Source: Chloroflexota bacterium | Lineage (GTDB): Bacteria > Chloroflexota > Anaerolineae > Anaerolineales > Anaerolineaceae | Direction: 5' to 3' | Length of the DNA: 64,000 nucleotides | Assembly (NCBI GenBank): GCA_009773005.1 | Contig: WOUT01000003.1 | Span: 20,978-84,977, forward strand | Part shown: positions 18,809 to 27,286 of the stretch, one piece after another | How positions within the stretch are numbered: the first letter of the stretch is position 1 | Layout of the letters: the number at the start of each line of letters is the position of its first letter | Made by a program: the position numbers and the translations under genes | Notes under the pieces: model-generated | Database searches by the model: none | Seen by the model: the letters and a program-made list of their open reading frames with translations, nothing else | What the model was told of the DNA's origin: nothing

Positions 18809-19879
18809 ATGTCTCATATGTTTGTGCCGGGTCCAGTGGATGTAGCGCCAGAGGTGTTGGCAGCTCAAACCAAACCGATGCTCCCGCATCGAAGTAAAGA
18901 TTTTGAAGCCATCTTCCAGCGGACAGAAGCCAAAGCCAAAGACCTTTTCTATACCAATACTCGAGTTTTTCAAGCTTCCAGTTCAGGCTCAGGTATGCAG
19001 GAAGCTGGCATCCGCAATTTTGTGCAAGAGAGTGTTCTCACTTGCGTAAATGGTTCTTTTTCACAGCGCTGGAACGATGTTGCGATCGGCAACGGAAAAA
19101 AAGCAGACAAAATTGAAGTGGAAATGGGCGAGGCCATCACTCCGGAAATGCTGCGAGATGCCCTCAAACAAAAACACTATGAAGCCGTGACGATAGTCCA
19201 CAATGAGACATCGACCGGAGTAGAGAATCCAATTAAAGAAATGTGCGATGTTGTCCATGAAGTCAGCCCTGACACACTAATCCTGGTGGACGCAGTTTCG
19301 TCACTTGGCGGCGTAAAAATCGAAATGGATGCGCTTGGCATCGATTTCCTCTTGACCAGTTCACAGAAGTGTCTGGCGCTGCCCCCGGGTTTGGCTTTGG
19401 CTGCTGCCTCTGACAGGGCAATGAAAAAAGCCGAATCCGTTACCAACCGCGGTTGGTATTTTGATCTGGTGCTGATGGAAAAACACCGTCTCAAAGATTC
19501 CACACCGATGACGCCAGTCATGCCATTGATTTTTGCGCTCGACTTCCAGCTTGACCGTATCTTTGCTGAAGGACTGGATAACCGCTTTGCCAGACACGCC
19601 GCAATGGCAAAAAAGGTTCAGGATTGGTCAATCGCTCGCGGCATGGAACCGCTGGCGAAAGAAGCCTATCGCTCCAAGACCGTTGTCACTGTCAAGAACA
19701 GTCTGAACTGGGACATCAGCGCGTTGAACAAATTCCTGCAGACCCGCGGAATGCGCATTGCCAATGGTTACGGCAAGATCAAGGACATAACCTTCCGCAT
19801 CGCCACCATGGGCGAGACTCAACTATCAGATGTTGACGCCCTGTTGGCAGGGATGGAAGAATTTATAAAACAAAGTTAA
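18809..19879 (+). CDS. Class V aminotransferase (serine/alanine-glyoxylate type)
   Basis: A 356-aa PLP enzyme. The N-terminus MFVPGPVDVAPEVL and the following HRSKDFEAIFQRTEAKAKDLF match serine-pyruvate/alanine-glyoxylate aminotransferases. VDAVSSLGGVKI supplies the PLP-binding Asp, and SSQKCLALPPGL the Schiff-base Lys at about 185. AAGGAGGG ahead of ATG 18809 decides the start; the upstream ATG at 18764 lacks one. It may act on phosphoserine, serine or glyoxylate. In a genome with short SerA, a serine-pathway role is plausible but unproven. Confidence 0.9.
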   Translation: MSHMFVPGPVDVAPEVLAAQTKPMLPHRSKDFEAIFQRTEAKAKDLFYTNTRVFQASSSGSGMQEAGIRNFVQESVLTCVNGSFSQRWNDVAIGNGKKADKIEVEMGEAITPEMLRDALKQKHYEAVTIVHNETSTGVENPIKEMCDVVHEVSPDTLILVDAVSSLGGVKIEMDALGIDFLLTSSQKCLALPPGLALAAASDRAMKKAESVTNRGWYFDLVLMEKHRLKDSTPMTPVMPLIFALDFQLDRIFAEGLDNRFARHAAMAKKVQDWSIARGMEPLAKEAYRSKTVVTVKNSLNWDISALNKFLQTRGMRIANGYGKIKDITFRIATMGETQLSDVDALLAGMEEFIKQS

Positions 19880-19897
19880 GATCAATTCCAAATTTAG

Positions 19898-19926
19898 AAC
19901 CAGGTGGAATTCCACCTGGTTTTTTT
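19898..19926 (+). terminator. Strong intrinsic terminator
   Basis: Perfect AACCAGGTGGAATTCCACCTGGTT palindromic stem followed by T7; ends the aminotransferase transcript. Confidence 0.92.
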
Positions 19927-19987
19927 GTTTGGTAGTTCATTTCTCATTGACGCTTCAATAGTGGCGTGATAGAATTCAGCCGTTCTT

Positions 19988-20059
19988 GGGCGCGTAGCTC
20001 AATGGTAGAGCAGCGGCCTTTTAAGCCGTTGGTTAAGGGTTCGAGCCCCTTCGCGCTCA
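19988..20059 (+). tRNA. tRNA-Lys (anticodon TTT)
   Basis: Full cloverleaf read by eye: acceptor GGGCGCG/CGCGCTC (one G-T), D-stem GCTC/GAGC, anticodon stem GCGGC/GCCGT with loop CTTTTAA, T-stem AAGGG/CCCTT with loop TTCGAGC, discriminator A. CCA is not encoded. Its anticodon TTT reads AAA/AAG Lys codons. The phage-like island begins about 620 bases downstream, but no copy of the tRNA 3' end was found at the island's far edge. Confidence 0.95.
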
Positions 20060-20091
20060 CACAGCATATATAGCGGTATTGTAAGTCGATT

Positions 20092-20114
20092 ACCCCCAGA
20101 GACGGGGGTTTTTC
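20092..20114 (+). terminator. Terminator after tRNA-Lys
   Basis: ACCCCC / GGGGGT stem with a 6-base loop and T-rich tail. Confidence 0.85.
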
Positions 20115-20680
20115 GTTTAATTCCAATTGGCCAGAATAATCAAAATATATTAAGCCGTTGGTTTACTTTTGGGTAAAAATTTATTAGGTGTTTTGTAGAA
20201 TTATCCGCATTGTACGATTTTAAAAATGGATTGTCAAATGTCTTATAGTAAGATCGTGTTGGTGATTTTGTACCCACATTTTCTTAAGATTCGAGCCCAT
20301 AAAAACCATGAAAATTATCATTAAAAAATCAATCTCATGGTTTCGATAACATACATTTTACATTAAGCTTCCCACCTTCTGCAATATTAGCATAGTCCGC
20401 TGCCAAAATTGTTAATAATTCCATTCAAACCTCACTTTTATACAATCTAACGATCAATTTTTAATAGTATACACAATAATTAGATAGGGTTCATAAAAAA
20501 TCAATTTCGAATCAAAAACTTGCCAAATCGGCAAGTTGTATTTTCCCCCTTTCTGTGAGATGATGTTCAGGAAAGATAGAACAAAAGTACTATTTATTAC
20601 AGCCTGATTCCTGATTTCCAATCACCCAGCAACTGGTAAATAGTGAACAGAAAAACCAATCATTCCAACCCGAGGTGACA
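20115..20680. other. AT-rich gap between tRNA and phage-like island
   Basis: About 560 bases with no convincing gene on either strand, much more AT-rich than the island that follows. It contains one good hairpin, AACTTGCC/GGCAAGTT at 20517-20537, followed by a T-rich tail. No integrase remnant or att-like repeat could be recognised. Confidence 0.6.
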
Positions 20681-21037
20681 ATGGCAAAATCCAAACCACT
20701 CCCCGATACAGTTGAGGGACTCGACCGCGAGATCGAGATTCTGCGCGGGCTGATCCGTCAGGCTGCTGAAAAGCAGAGCCCAGCGCTAAGTTTCGACGAA
20801 CAGCTCAGCCTGCTCGAAACCGTCGGACGCACTGCGCCCGCCCTGGCGCGTTTGCTCAAGGCACGCCGCGACCTCGCCAACCAGGCGCTTGACCCCGCCG
20901 CTATGCTGCGCCAGGCGCTGCTCGAACTGGAAGAAGAATGGCCGGAGTTTAAGAAGTTTGGCGAACAATTCAAACCTTCGCGTCTTGTGCACCCTGACGC
21001 GCAGAGTCAGGGAAGGGAGGAGGAATCCGCCGCATGA
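20681..21037 (+). CDS. Phage protein, possible small terminase
   Basis: 118 aa, highly charged and helical (LDREIEILRGLIRQAAEKQ… LLKARRDLANQALDPAAMLRQALLELEEEWPEF). First gene of the island and directly upstream of the terminase region, the usual place of the DNA-recognition (small) terminase subunit. No HTH is clear, so that is inferred from position. I chose ATG 20681 behind GAGG at 20672; a GTG at 20675 lies inside that site. Confidence 0.6.
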   Translation: MAKSKPLPDTVEGLDREIEILRGLIRQAAEKQSPALSFDEQLSLLETVGRTAPALARLLKARRDLANQALDPAAMLRQALLELEEEWPEFKKFGEQFKPSRLVHPDAQSQGREEESAA

Positions 21038-21192
21038 CCCCCAAGACCCCCCGTTTAACTCGTGAAGAGAAAGAAGCCCTGCGCCGCCTGCGCGAGTTGA
21101 TGCAGGAGCGCAAACAGTCCTCCAAAGTCACAAAACCATGCAAGTCCGGCTGGTCGCCCCAATCCCTGGTCACAGATCCCGCATGCAAGTAA
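21034..21192 (+). CDS. Short basic phage ORF
   Basis: 52 aa starting with ATG that overlaps the previous stop (ATGA), preceded by GGAGGAGG. The sequence begins MTPKTPRLTREEKEALRRLRELMQ… and is basic and helical with two Cys. Coupling and a strong Shine-Dalgarno sequence argue that it is translated. Function is unknown. Confidence 0.55.
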   Translation: MTPKTPRLTREEKEALRRLRELMQERKQSSKVTKPCKSGWSPQSLVTDPACK

Positions 21193-21217
21193 GAGTCATC
21201 CACCCAAGGCATAACCA

Positions 21218-22060
21218 ATGACCGAATTCATGCCCCTTTACAAGAAACTGCTGCGCGACCCGGTTGTCTTCGCCAGGCACGCCTCCAAGACCTCTTTGCG
21301 CAGCTATCAGCGCGGCGTGGCGGAGTCGATCGTGGATTCGGTGGTCAACGAGCGCGGACTGTCTTTCGTGATCATCTTCCCGCGCCAGTCCGGCAAGAAT
21401 GAACTGCAAGCCCAGCTCGAAGCCTACCTGATGACGCTCTTTTCAAACTTCCCGGTGGAGATGATCAAGGTCTCGCCCACCCTGCTGCCGCAAGCCCTCA
21501 ACGCCATGCGCCGATTTGAGCGCGTCATGCGCAAGAACACCCTGGTAGAGCAAGTATGGAAGAAAGAAGCCGGTAACAGTTACAAACTTGGCGAGGCGCG
21601 CATTACCTTCCTCTCCGGCGCGCCCGAAAGCAACATCGTCGGCGCCACCGCCTCGGGTCTGCTCGAAGTGGATGAAGCCCAGGAGGTGACCATCCTCAAA
21701 TACGACCGGGATGTGGCTCCAATGAGCGCATCGGTCTGCGCCACTCGCGCCTTTTGGGGCACCGCCTGGACGAGTTCCACCCTGCTGGCGCGTGAACTGC
21801 GCGCTGCCCGGGCTGACGAAGCATGTGACGGCATCCGGCGCGTCTTCACCCTCACCGCGGATGACGTGGCTGCCGAGGTCAGCGCTTATCGCAAACATGT
21901 GGATGAGAGAGTCGCCCACCTGGGGCGCAGTCATCCGCTGATCCGCACGCAGTACTACTCGGAAGAGATCGACAGCCAGGGCGGCATGTTCCCGCCAGAG
22001 CGGATTGCCCGCATGCGCGTAGGGGCTGTCGGGGCGGGTTCGGAACCGTCCGTACAATAG
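21218..22060 (+). pseudogene. terL: Terminase large subunit, ATPase part (frame-broken)
   Basis: The ATPase half of a DNA-packaging terminase: adenine-binding RSYQR, Walker A FPRQSGKNE at residues 54-62, and Walker B LLEVDEAQEV near 147-156 with the catalytic Glu. It reads normally to GGMFPPERIARM, then runs into an unnatural tail and TAG at 22058. The nuclease half continues in another frame at 22060-22830. One missing base anywhere between about 22015 and 22057 would restore a 530-residue protein. The junction contains a 13-base sequence found again at 22837. Confidence 0.8.
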
Positions 22061-22074
22061 TCTCCGCTCCGCGC

Positions 22075-22830
22075 GTGGGCAGTATCTATGCCCTGCTGCT
22101 GGATGTTGCCGGCGAGGACGAGGGCGTGCGCGGTATTTTCGGCAGTCTGACCCTTGCCAACCCGGCGCGTGACGCCACCGCGCTGACGCTGGTCGAAGTA
22201 CGCTTCCCGTCTGCGGAAGATCAAGCAAGCGGCGTAAGGACAGGTTCTTCAAGGGCGAGTTCAGAACCCGCCCCCACCACCTTGCCAACCTACGCCCCGG
22301 TGCGCCGCTGGCAGTGGGTTGGCGTCAACCACACTCAACTGCACAACCTCATCCGCGACATCGCGCTCGAATGGAATGCGCGCGCCGTGGTGGTGGACGC
22401 CACCGGGGTGGGCGCCGGGCTGACCTCCTTCCTTGATCGCGCCCTGCCCGGACGGGTGACCCCCTACACCTTCAACAGCGCTTCAAAATCCAGACTCGGC
22501 TGGGATTTTCTGGGTATCGTGGATTCAGGGCGTTGGCGCGAGCCACTCTTCCCGGCTTTGCCCGGCAGCGAACAGGCGCGCTACCAAAATGAGTTCTTTG
22601 ACCAGCTGCGTGCCTGCACTTTCGAGGTGATTGACGGACCCGAACAGCGCATGCGCTGGGGGGTGCCTGACGGCAGCCGCAACCCGGTCACCGGCGAACC
22701 CGTGCATGACGACTGGGTACTCTCCGCGGCGCTGTGCGCTTCGCTGGAGAGAATGGACTGGCGCGCCCCGGCCCCCTCGCTGATCATCCCCGCCCCCGAT
22801 CCGCTGCGCGAGATGGATGGGAAGTATTAG
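22075..22830 (+). pseudogene. terL: Terminase large subunit, nuclease part (frame-broken)
   Basis: The C-terminal RNase H-like nuclease domain: YALLLDVAGEDEG (first acidic site), AVVVDATGVGAGL (second) and HDDWVLSAALCASL (third) in the correct order and spacing. The GTG at 22075 is the first start in this frame but has no proper ribosome binding site, so the segment is best seen as the detached half of the upstream gene. Between the first two sites is a Ser/Ala/Thr-rich insertion (GSSRASSEPAPTTLP) built on a small inverted repeat, GGTTCT…AGAACC. Confidence 0.75.
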
Positions 22831-22885
22831 TTTCGAGAACCGTCCGTACGATTCTCGATTCACGGATAACGATTCTCGGCATTTG
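22831..22885. repeat. GAATCG/GAACCG-type dispersed mini-repeat
   Basis: CGAGAACCGTCCGTACGATTCTCG is an inverted repeat. It is followed by GATTCACGGATAACGATTCTC, a pattern repeated at other gene borders in the window. The 13-mer GAACCGTCCGTAC also occurs at 22043-22055. Confidence 0.6.
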
Positions 22886-22897
22886 AAAGGACCAACC

Positions 22898-23545
22898 ATG
22901 CTCTACGGAATAGACGTCAGCCGTTATCAGGAATTGATTGACTGGCAGAAAGTAAAAAAATCGGGTGTGCGCTTCGCCATCATCAAAGCCAGCGAAGGCG
23001 AGGGCTATATTGACCCGATGTTCGAAGAAAACTTGCGCGGCGCGGTGGAGGCTGGCATCCTGCCTGGCAGCTATCACTTCTTCCTGCCGCGCTACGACCC
23101 GCTGGCGCAAGCCCGCCATTATGTGCGTGTGCTGCAAGAATACGCCGTAGATGCGCCCACCCTGCCGCCCTGCATCGATCTGGAGAACCCGGGTCTGGGC
23201 AAGAGCGGGCTCAACCAATCGGTGCGCATCTTCCTGGAGGAGATCTTCCGCCTCACCGGGCGCAAGGGTATTCTCTACGTTTCGCCCGGATTTTGGAACT
23301 CCTACCTGCCCGTGCCGGTGGTCTCCGGTTACAAGCTGCTGCGCTCTGAGGTGGATTGGGCGGCGGATTACCCGCTGTGGCTGGCGCACTATACCACCGG
23401 GTGGCCCTATCAGATCCACCCCTGGGCAGGCTGGCGCTTCTGGCAATATTCCAGCGCGGGCAAGATCGCCGGCATCTCCACCAAGGTGGACCTCAACCTG
23501 TTCCACGGTACCGCGGACGAGCTCTCCGCGCTGGGGGCGGCATGA
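22898..23545 (+). CDS. GH25 lysozyme (N,O-diacetylmuramidase)
   Basis: 215 aa. A complete GH25 catalytic domain: GIDVSRYQ (D6), ASEG, LPGSYHFF, and the catalytic pair in CIDLENPG (D94, E96), ending WRFWQYSSAGKIAGISTKVDLNLF. It cuts the MurNAc-GlcNAc bond of peptidoglycan. There is no signal peptide, so it would need the holin-like protein or cell lysis to reach the wall. I chose ATG 22898 with GAAAGGA upstream. Its place between terminase and portal is unusual, since lysis genes normally come late. ATGA overlap with the portal gene. Confidence 0.92.
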   Translation: MLYGIDVSRYQELIDWQKVKKSGVRFAIIKASEGEGYIDPMFEENLRGAVEAGILPGSYHFFLPRYDPLAQARHYVRVLQEYAVDAPTLPPCIDLENPGLGKSGLNQSVRIFLEEIFRLTGRKGILYVSPGFWNSYLPVPVVSGYKLLRSEVDWAADYPLWLAHYTTGWPYQIHPWAGWRFWQYSSAGKIAGISTKVDLNLFHGTADELSALGAA

Positions 23546-24978
23546 GCCCCGCCCGTGCTGGTCTGCTCACCCGGCTCGTGCAGCCAGTGATCGCCCGGTT
23601 GGTTCAGCCGGTCATTGACCGGCAGGTGCGCCGCGCCCTCTCCACCGCTGAGACGGATGCCTCCTTTGCCATCGGCAGCCGCGCGGGCGACACGCTCTCA
23701 GACCGCTATCCTTACGACCGCGAAGAGATTCAGCGTCAGGCATTGGAAGCGTGGCGGGTGAACCCGCTGGCGCGGCGCATCGTGGGGCTCACCTCGCAGT
23801 ATGTGGTGGGCGGCGGCGTTAGCATCTCTTGCCCGCACCCCGCCACCGCCGCGTTCCTGCGAACTTTTTGGGAGCATCCGCTCAACCGCCTGCCCGTGCG
23901 CGTGTACGAGTGGTGTGACGAACTCACCCGCAGCGGCAACCTCTTTATCTTGCTTACCACCGACGCCTCGGGCATGAGTTACGCGCGCGCCATCCCGGCC
24001 GCGCAGGTGAGGCGCATCCTTTCCCGCCCCAACGACCTTGACCAGGAGACTGCTTTTGAGATGCAGCCCAACTGGGCGGAGGGCGAGCCGGTCGCCTGGC
24101 AGGTTTACGACCCGCGCGAAGAACAGCGCACCTCAGAGGGGACTTTCAGACCTGTGATGCTGCATTACGCCATCAACCGCCCGGTGGGCGCGCAGTGGGG
24201 AGAATCTGACCTTGCCCCGGCGCTGCGCTGGCTCAGCCGCTACGCCGCCTGGCTGGAAGACCGCGCCCGTCTCAACCGCTTCAGGACTGCGTTTCTTTAT
24301 ATCGTGCGCGCCCGCTTCACCAGTGAAGCCGAACGCCGCGCCAGGCAGTCCTCACTCAACGCCGCGCCGCCCTCGCCGGGGTCGATCCTCGTCACCGACG
24401 AGAATGAAACCTGGGACGCGCTGCATCCGCGTCTGGAATCGGATGACGCCGGGCAGGATGGGCTGGCGCTCAAGAAGATGCTGGCAGCCGGGGCGGGCAT
24501 TCCCATGCACTTCCTGGCTGAACCTGAAGGATCCACGCGCACCACGGCAGAAGCCGCGGGCGGACCCACCTACCGCCATTTTGAACAGCGCCAGCGCTTC
24601 TTCCTGTGGCTGCTGAGCGACCTGCTGCGCGCGGTCGTGAACAGACGTTCAGCGGTGGACGGGCGCATTTCGCGCCGGGCAGAAGTCGCCCTCACCGGAG
24701 CGGATATTTCTGCGCGGGATAACGTCTCGCTCTCCATGGCTGCCAACAACATCAGCGCTGTCTTGCGCGGCGTGCGTGACCGCGGTTTAATCGACGATGC
24801 TGAATTTCTGCGCCTGATCTACCGCTTCTGCGGCGAGAGCGTGGATGTGGAAGAGATGCTGGCGCGAGGCAAGACCGCTGGCTCGCGCGAACCCTCAAAG
24901 GGGGTGAAAACCGCCGCCCAACCGGTGAAAGTGGACCCTGAGACCGGAGAAGAAAAGACTGGAGGTGTTAATGGCTGA
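23542..24978 (+). CDS. Phage portal protein
   Basis: 478 aa. Portal features: TLSDRYPYDREEIQRQALEAWRVNPLARRIVGLTSQYVVGGG at the start of the clip/wing core, a central DLAPALRWLSRYAAWLEDRARLNRF helix, and the C-terminal stem with GIPMHFLAEPEGSTRTTAEA. Portals form the 12-mer ring through which terminase pumps DNA. The start is the ATG overlapping the lysozyme stop; a longer reading of the frame into the lysozyme gene is not protein-like. It ends with an 8-base overlap into the protease-capsid gene. Confidence 0.85.
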   Translation: MSPARAGLLTRLVQPVIARLVQPVIDRQVRRALSTAETDASFAIGSRAGDTLSDRYPYDREEIQRQALEAWRVNPLARRIVGLTSQYVVGGGVSISCPHPATAAFLRTFWEHPLNRLPVRVYEWCDELTRSGNLFILLTTDASGMSYARAIPAAQVRRILSRPNDLDQETAFEMQPNWAEGEPVAWQVYDPREEQRTSEGTFRPVMLHYAINRPVGAQWGESDLAPALRWLSRYAAWLEDRARLNRFRTAFLYIVRARFTSEAERRARQSSLNAAPPSPGSILVTDENETWDALHPRLESDDAGQDGLALKKMLAAGAGIPMHFLAEPEGSTRTTAEAAGGPTYRHFEQRQRFFLWLLSDLLRAVVNRRSAVDGRISRRAEVALTGADISARDNVSLSMAANNISAVLRGVRDRGLIDDAEFLRLIYRFCGESVDVEEMLARGKTAGSREPSKGVKTAAQPVKVDPETGEEKTGGVNG

Positions 24979-26938
24979 TAAAAACGAAATTCTAACAGTC
25001 CAAACCAGCCACCGCGCGCGCTTCACCACCTGTGAAAGGCTTACGGATGGCAAAACGATCGAGATCCTCGCCATCACTGCCGGTGCAGGTAACGGCTGGC
25101 AGTTCAGCCCAGATGTACTGCAAGTGTCCTTGGGCTTGTGGGAAGGCGTGGAGAGCTTCGTTGACCACGCCTGGTCGCCGCGCTCGGTTCGCGACCTTGC
25201 CGGGGTGTGCACCGCTCCGCGCTGGGATGACTCCCGCAACGGCATCTGTTTAAGGGTGACGCCGTTTGGACCCTCAGCGCCGGTGCTGCTTGACCTGGCT
25301 GGCGCGCGCGACCCTGCCCTGCCGCAAGCCCGCATCGGATTTTCGGCTGACCTGCTCTTCAGCGCCGCCGGAAACAGAGTGACGCGCATTGAAAAAGTAT
25401 TCTCGGTTGATCTGGTCGCCTATCCCGCCCGCGGTGGCGCATTTCTGCCGCCATCCGATCAATCAATACTTCAATCCCAACAGGAGGAAGAAATGGAAAG
25501 TAAGAAAATGCAAGAAGCCGTGCTGATGGAGAACTTGCCACCTGCGCCCTCTGGGGTGCACGCAGACCCCGGCAATGCGCCCTGCGGAGCGTCCAGCCCC
25601 GCTCCAGCCGAGCCAGCAGAGACCACTCAGGAGACGCGCGAACAGATGTGCGCCTGCCTGCTGGATGCCACCCTGGCAGCCGCGCGCCTGCCCACCGCCC
25701 TGGAAACCAGTCTGCGTGCCCGCTTTGGTGGATTGGTGTTCCAGCCGCCCGCGCTGCAAACCGCAATTCGTGAAGCGCGCCAGTTGGTGAGCGACCTCAC
25801 CGGCGGCGCGGTCATCCAGGGCGCGGGGCGCATCAGCGAGATGGCTTCTTCAGAAGACCAGATCAGTGTAGCGCTGCATGACCTGCTCGGCGCGAACCGC
25901 CCATCCGGGTTGGAAAAACTCCAGCCCGCGCACCTAAGCGGCATCCGCGAGCTTTACACCCTGATGACCGGCGACACTGATTTTTCGGGCGGTTACCACC
26001 CCGAACGGGTGAGATTCTCCACCACTGCCAACCTGCCCGGCCTGCTCAAAAACGCCATGAACAAGCTCATTCTGAACCAGTGGGAGGAGCTGGGGCGCTC
26101 AGGCTACCGCTGGTGGGAGCCGGTGGTGCAGGTGGAGCGCTTCAACAACCTGCAGGAGATCACCGGCGTGCTGGTGGGTGAAGTGACCGTGCTGCCATCC
26201 GTGGCTGAAGGCGCAGCATACACCGAGCTGGCGGTCAAAGACAGTGAAGAAACCGGCGCATGGGGCAAGTATGGTGGTTATGTGGGCTTGACCCTCGAGA
26301 TGTTCGAGCGCGATGAAACCCACCGCCTGCGCCAATATCCGCGCAAGTTGGCATCAGCCGCCCTGCGGCGCATCTCATCGTTGGTTGGCGGCATCTTCAC
26401 TGCCAACAGCGGCATCGGCCCGGTCATGGCGGACACCTACAATGTCTTTGAAGCCGCCCACCACACCAACCTGGGCACCACCGCGCTTGGTTCCGCCGCC
26501 TGGGAAGCCGCCGGAAAAGCCATCTATAACCAGCCCATGGCGGTGGCGAGCGGCGGCACGGCTCCCAAACAGGCTCTGGACGCCCGCTATTTGCTCGTGC
26601 CACGCGAACTGCGGCTGACCGGCATGAACCTGCTCTACCCCTCCTTCGCGCATGAAAGCAGCATCTTCAGCGAGAATATGCAAAAGGGGCAAATGGGTGA
26701 CGTGATCACCTGCCCCGAATTCACCGATGCCAATGATTGGGCGGCTCTCGCTGATCCGCGCCTGGCGCCCGGCATCATTCTTGGCGAACGCTTCGGCGTG
26801 CTGCCCGAGATCATCATCGCGGACGGTGAAACCAACGGCGCCCTCTTCACCCACGACGAGATTCGCATGAAGGTACGCCATTGGGTGAGCGTCTTTGTGG
26901 CTGACCACCGCCCACTTTACAAGGCTAATGTGGCGTAA
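24971..26938 (+). CDS. Prohead protease-major capsid fusion
   Basis: 655 aa. About residues 1-165 look like a prohead protease (ESFVDHAWS with candidate His, RIGFSADLLF with candidate Ser, then VFSVDLVAYPARGGAFLP). About 175-330 is an Ala/Pro/Glu-rich scaffold-like region. From about 330 to the end is a Mu gpT-like major capsid protein (FSTTANLPGLLKNAMNKLILNQWEE… LLVPRELRLTGMNLLYPSF). GGAGGT precedes ATG 24971. A second in-frame ATG at 25493 has its own AGGAGG, so capsid subunits may also be made separately. Domain calls are by eye. Confidence 0.82.
   Translation: MADKNEILTVQTSHRARFTTCERLTDGKTIEILAITAGAGNGWQFSPDVLQVSLGLWEGVESFVDHAWSPRSVRDLAGVCTAPRWDDSRNGICLRVTPFGPSAPVLLDLAGARDPALPQARIGFSADLLFSAAGNRVTRIEKVFSVDLVAYPARGGAFLPPSDQSILQSQQEEEMESKKMQEAVLMENLPPAPSGVHADPGNAPCGASSPAPAEPAETTQETREQMCACLLDATLAAARLPTALETSLRARFGGLVFQPPALQTAIREARQLVSDLTGGAVIQGAGRISEMASSEDQISVALHDLLGANRPSGLEKLQPAHLSGIRELYTLMTGDTDFSGGYHPERVRFSTTANLPGLLKNAMNKLILNQWEELGRSGYRWWEPVVQVERFNNLQEITGVLVGEVTVLPSVAEGAAYTELAVKDSEETGAWGKYGGYVGLTLEMFERDETHRLRQYPRKLASAALRRISSLVGGIFTANSGIGPVMADTYNVFEAAHHTNLGTTALGSAAWEAAGKAIYNQPMAVASGGTAPKQALDARYLLVPRELRLTGMNLLYPSFAHESSIFSENMQKGQMGDVITCPEFTDANDWAALADPRLAPGIILGERFGVLPEIIIADGETNGALFTHDEIRMKVRHWVSVFVADHRPLYKANVA
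25482..25495 (+). promoter_or_regulatory. Internal Shine-Dalgarno and in-frame ATG
   Basis: AGGAGG at 25483-25488 sits 5 bases ahead of the ATG at 25493, in the same frame as the protease-capsid gene. It falls exactly at the protease/scaffold junction and would give a 481-aa product lacking the protease. Confidence 0.6.
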
Positions 26939-26948
26939 TGTCACACTT

Positions 26949-27057
26949 CTATCATTGCGAAGGCGTAAGCCCGGAGCAATCCCCTTGTAACCTGCAACTA
27001 AACGGGGATTGCTTCAACCTGCACCAAACGCAGGATTTGCCTTCCTCGCACTGACAG
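26949..27057. repeat. MITE-like inverted repeat (CATTGCGA family) inside the island
   Basis: Outer arms ATCATTGCGAAGGC and GCCTTCCTCGCACTGAC are imperfect inverted repeats. Inner arms GAGCAATCCCC (26974-26984) and GGGGATTGCTT (27004-27014) pair well. The pattern is the intergenic element common in many bacterial genomes, starting near GTCATTGCGA with GAAGCAATC inside. It separates capsid and holin-like genes. Confidence 0.75.
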
Positions 27058-27079
27058 TAATAATTGAAAGGAACCCTTT

Positions 27080-27286
27080 ATGACTTTTTTCGAACAACTT
27101 AAAAAGATCGTCCGTTCACGCAAATTCTGGGTATTGGTGGCTGCCTTGGTCGCTACTCTGGCAGCCTTCCTCACCCGTGAGATCAATGTCTGGCAAGCCC
27201 TGCAAGCCGCATTGGCCGCGCTGGCAGTTTATTCCACAGGGATAGCGATTGAGGATAACGGTTATGGATCCCAAAAACCACGTTGA
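27080..27286 (+). CDS. Holin-like small membrane protein
   Basis: 68 aa with two membrane helices (about 16-33 and 42-58), a basic N-terminus and a charged tail, the layout of a class II holin. GAAAGGA lies ahead of the ATG. With the GH25 lysozyme it would make a lysis pair, though the two genes are about 3.5 kb apart. Function is inferred from size, topology and context. Confidence 0.65.
   Translation: MTFFEQLKKIVRSRKFWVLVAALVATLAAFLTREINVWQALQAALAALAVYSTGIAIEDNGYGSQKPR

Noticed and set aside
22040..22075. Programmed frameshift in the terminase
   Set aside because: No slippery heptamer or downstream structure recognised; terminase genes are not known for such frameshifts, unlike tail assembly chaperones.
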